Made by a program: the position numbers and the translations under genes. 5,568 nucleotides of DNA, taken from NCBI GenBank assembly GCA_016867095.1, contig VGKK01000075.1, forward strand, positions 1 through 5,568. Reading direction: 5' to 3'. Shown in pieces: positions 4,938 through 5,568 of the stretch (positions are counted from its first letter, which is position 1; each line of letters begins with the position of its first letter). This stretch comes from Candidatus Omnitrophota bacterium. GTDB taxonomy: Bacteria; Omnitrophota; Gorgyraeia; Gygaellales; Profunditerraquicolaceae. The notes below the pieces were generated by a model, which was not told the DNA's origin, made no database searches, and saw only the letters and a list, made by a program, of their open reading frames with translations.

Positions 4938-5423
4938 CGAGGGTTTACGAATCTTGTTTTTAAGCGCTTTCTCCACAAAATCCGGGATAAAACAGGATAA
5001 ATCCGCGCCCAAAGAAGCTGCCTCCTTCAAGAGTTTAGAGGAAAGATAACAGTAGGATTCCTGCGGCATCAAAAAAATCGTCTCCACTTCGGACGAAAGC
5101 TTTCTATTGGTCAAGGCCATCTGGAATTCATATTCAAAATCTGAAACCATGCGTAAGCCCCGGATTAAAACTTTGGCCTTTTGCTTACGCGCGTATTCCA
5201 CCACCAGCCCCTCAAAATCATCCACCACTACGCCGTTCAGGCCGGAGACTGCCTGCTTGAGCATGGCTACCCGCTCCTCTACGCTAAAAAGGGGCTGCTT
5301 ATGGGGATTATGCGCCACAGCTACTACGACATCGGAAAATATCTCCTGCGCCCGCTTAATCAGGTCAATATGGCCGTAGGTTACCGGGTCAAAGGTGCCG
5401 GCATATATTGCTTTCTGACACAT
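4935..5423 (-). CDS. coaD: Phosphopantetheine adenylyltransferase CoaD
   Basis: Penultimate enzyme of coenzyme A synthesis: transfers AMP from ATP to 4'-phosphopantetheine, giving dephospho-CoA and pyrophosphate. The 162 residues are the normal length of the bacterial PPAT. The nucleotidyltransferase signature GTFDPVTYGH (9-18) holds the Thr10 and His18 positions used in catalysis; IRGLRMVSDFEYE (87-99) and YLSSKLLKEAA (126-136) are the expected second and third conserved blocks. The ATG is supported by the position of the GTFDP motif; upstream there is only a modest AGGA, itself within a repeat. It follows rsmD, a very common pairing in bacteria. Confidence 0.97.
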   Translation of the reverse strand: MCQKAIYAGTFDPVTYGHIDLIKRAQEIFSDVVVAVAHNPHKQPLFSVEERVAMLKQAVSGLNGVVVDDFEGLVVEYARKQKAKVLIRGLRMVSDFEYEFQMALTNRKLSSEVETIFLMPQESYCYLSSKLLKEAASLGADLSCFIPDFVEKALKNKIRKPS

Positions 5424-5433
5424 CTTGCGTTAT

Positions 5434-5490
5434 CCTGTTAGCCTGTTAGTCTGTTAGCCTGTTCAACGGGCTAACCGGCAACGGACTAAC
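5434..5490. repeat. Inverted octamer array in the rsmD-coaD gap
   Basis: Four consecutive octamers CCTGTTAG, CCTGTTAG, TCTGTTAG, CCTGTTCA (5434-5465) face a more diverged inverted side containing CTAACCGG (5471-5478), CAACGGA and CTAAC (5486-5490). The tandem side lies next to the coaD start and supplies its weak AGGA ribosome binding site; the other side ends five bases before the rsmD stop codon. Confidence 0.85.
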
Positions 5491-5494
5491 GAAA

Positions 5495-5568
5495 CTACTG
5501 TTTTTTATAGAATGATAATGTGGTGTCGCCGTATTTTGCTTGCCTGAATAAACTTAAAACTCCCAGGT
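5495..5568 (-). CDS. rsmD: 16S rRNA (guanine966-N2)-methyltransferase RsmD, 3' end (cut by window edge)
   Basis: Only the last 23 codons and a TAG stop are visible. The tail LGVLSLFRQAKYGDTTLSFYKKQ contains KYGDTTLSFYKK, which matches the conserved C-terminus of RsmD (usual form YGDT-x-LSFY). RsmD methylates G966 of 16S rRNA using S-adenosylmethionine; its catalytic region is outside the window. Placement directly upstream of coaD is a frequent bacterial arrangement and supports the call. The fragment is short, so the identification rests on this motif plus context. Confidence 0.85.
   Translation of the reverse strand, partial: LGVLSLFRQAKYGDTTLSFYKKQ

Overview
The window is one tightly spaced, single-direction cluster read entirely on the minus strand (right to left): rsmD (3' end only) - coaD - DUF177/YceD gene - rpmF - plsX - fabH - fabD - fabG - acpP (5' end only). 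This is the widely conserved bacterial fatty-acid/phospholipid initiation cluster joined to coenzyme A synthesis and ribosomal protein L32. All genes look intact and carry the expected catalytic or metal-binding residues. No transposase, phage gene, tRNA, rRNA or CRISPR array is visible. I see no convincing promoter or intrinsic terminator, so the genes probably lie in the middle of a longer transcript.

How the genes work together: CoaD makes dephospho-CoA, the precursor of the CoA that supplies the ACP prosthetic group and the acyl-CoA and malonyl-CoA substrates. FabD loads malonate onto ACP (AcpP). FabH condenses acetyl-CoA with malonyl-ACP, and FabG reduces the 3-ketoacyl-ACP. PlsX diverts finished acyl-ACP into acyl-phosphate for phospholipid synthesis. 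RpmF and the DUF177 protein tie the cluster to ribosome assembly, as in many bacteria.

Organism: a bacterium of moderate G+C using standard starts (ATG, with GTG for rpmF and the DUF177 gene) and, at some genes, strong Shine-Dalgarno sites. Gene content and order are too conserved to give a phylum. The repeat-laden short gaps are reminiscent of uncultivated candidate-phylum genomes such as Omnitrophota, but that is a low-confidence impression.

The unusual part is the DNA between, and in two places inside, the genes. Six of the eight intergenic gaps (64 to 145 bases) are largely filled by inverted repeats. In four of them the arms are built from short words of about 8 bases, tandem in three and interspersed in one, with a different word in each gap. 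The clearest is the fabH-fabD gap (1848-1973), where both arms share the same rhythm of octamers broken by one hexamer. A further palindromic element (4539-4591) sits in frame inside the DUF177 gene and encodes an apparent loop insertion, recalling Rickettsia palindromic elements. A 7-base tandem repeat (1575-1599) sits inside fabD just before the active-site serine. The coaD-DUF177 gap holds two mutually exclusive hairpins over the DUF177 gene start. The other two junctions (fabD/fabG, 0 bases; plsX/fabH, 10 bases) are compact and repeat-free. There is no gene-free stretch longer than 300 bases.
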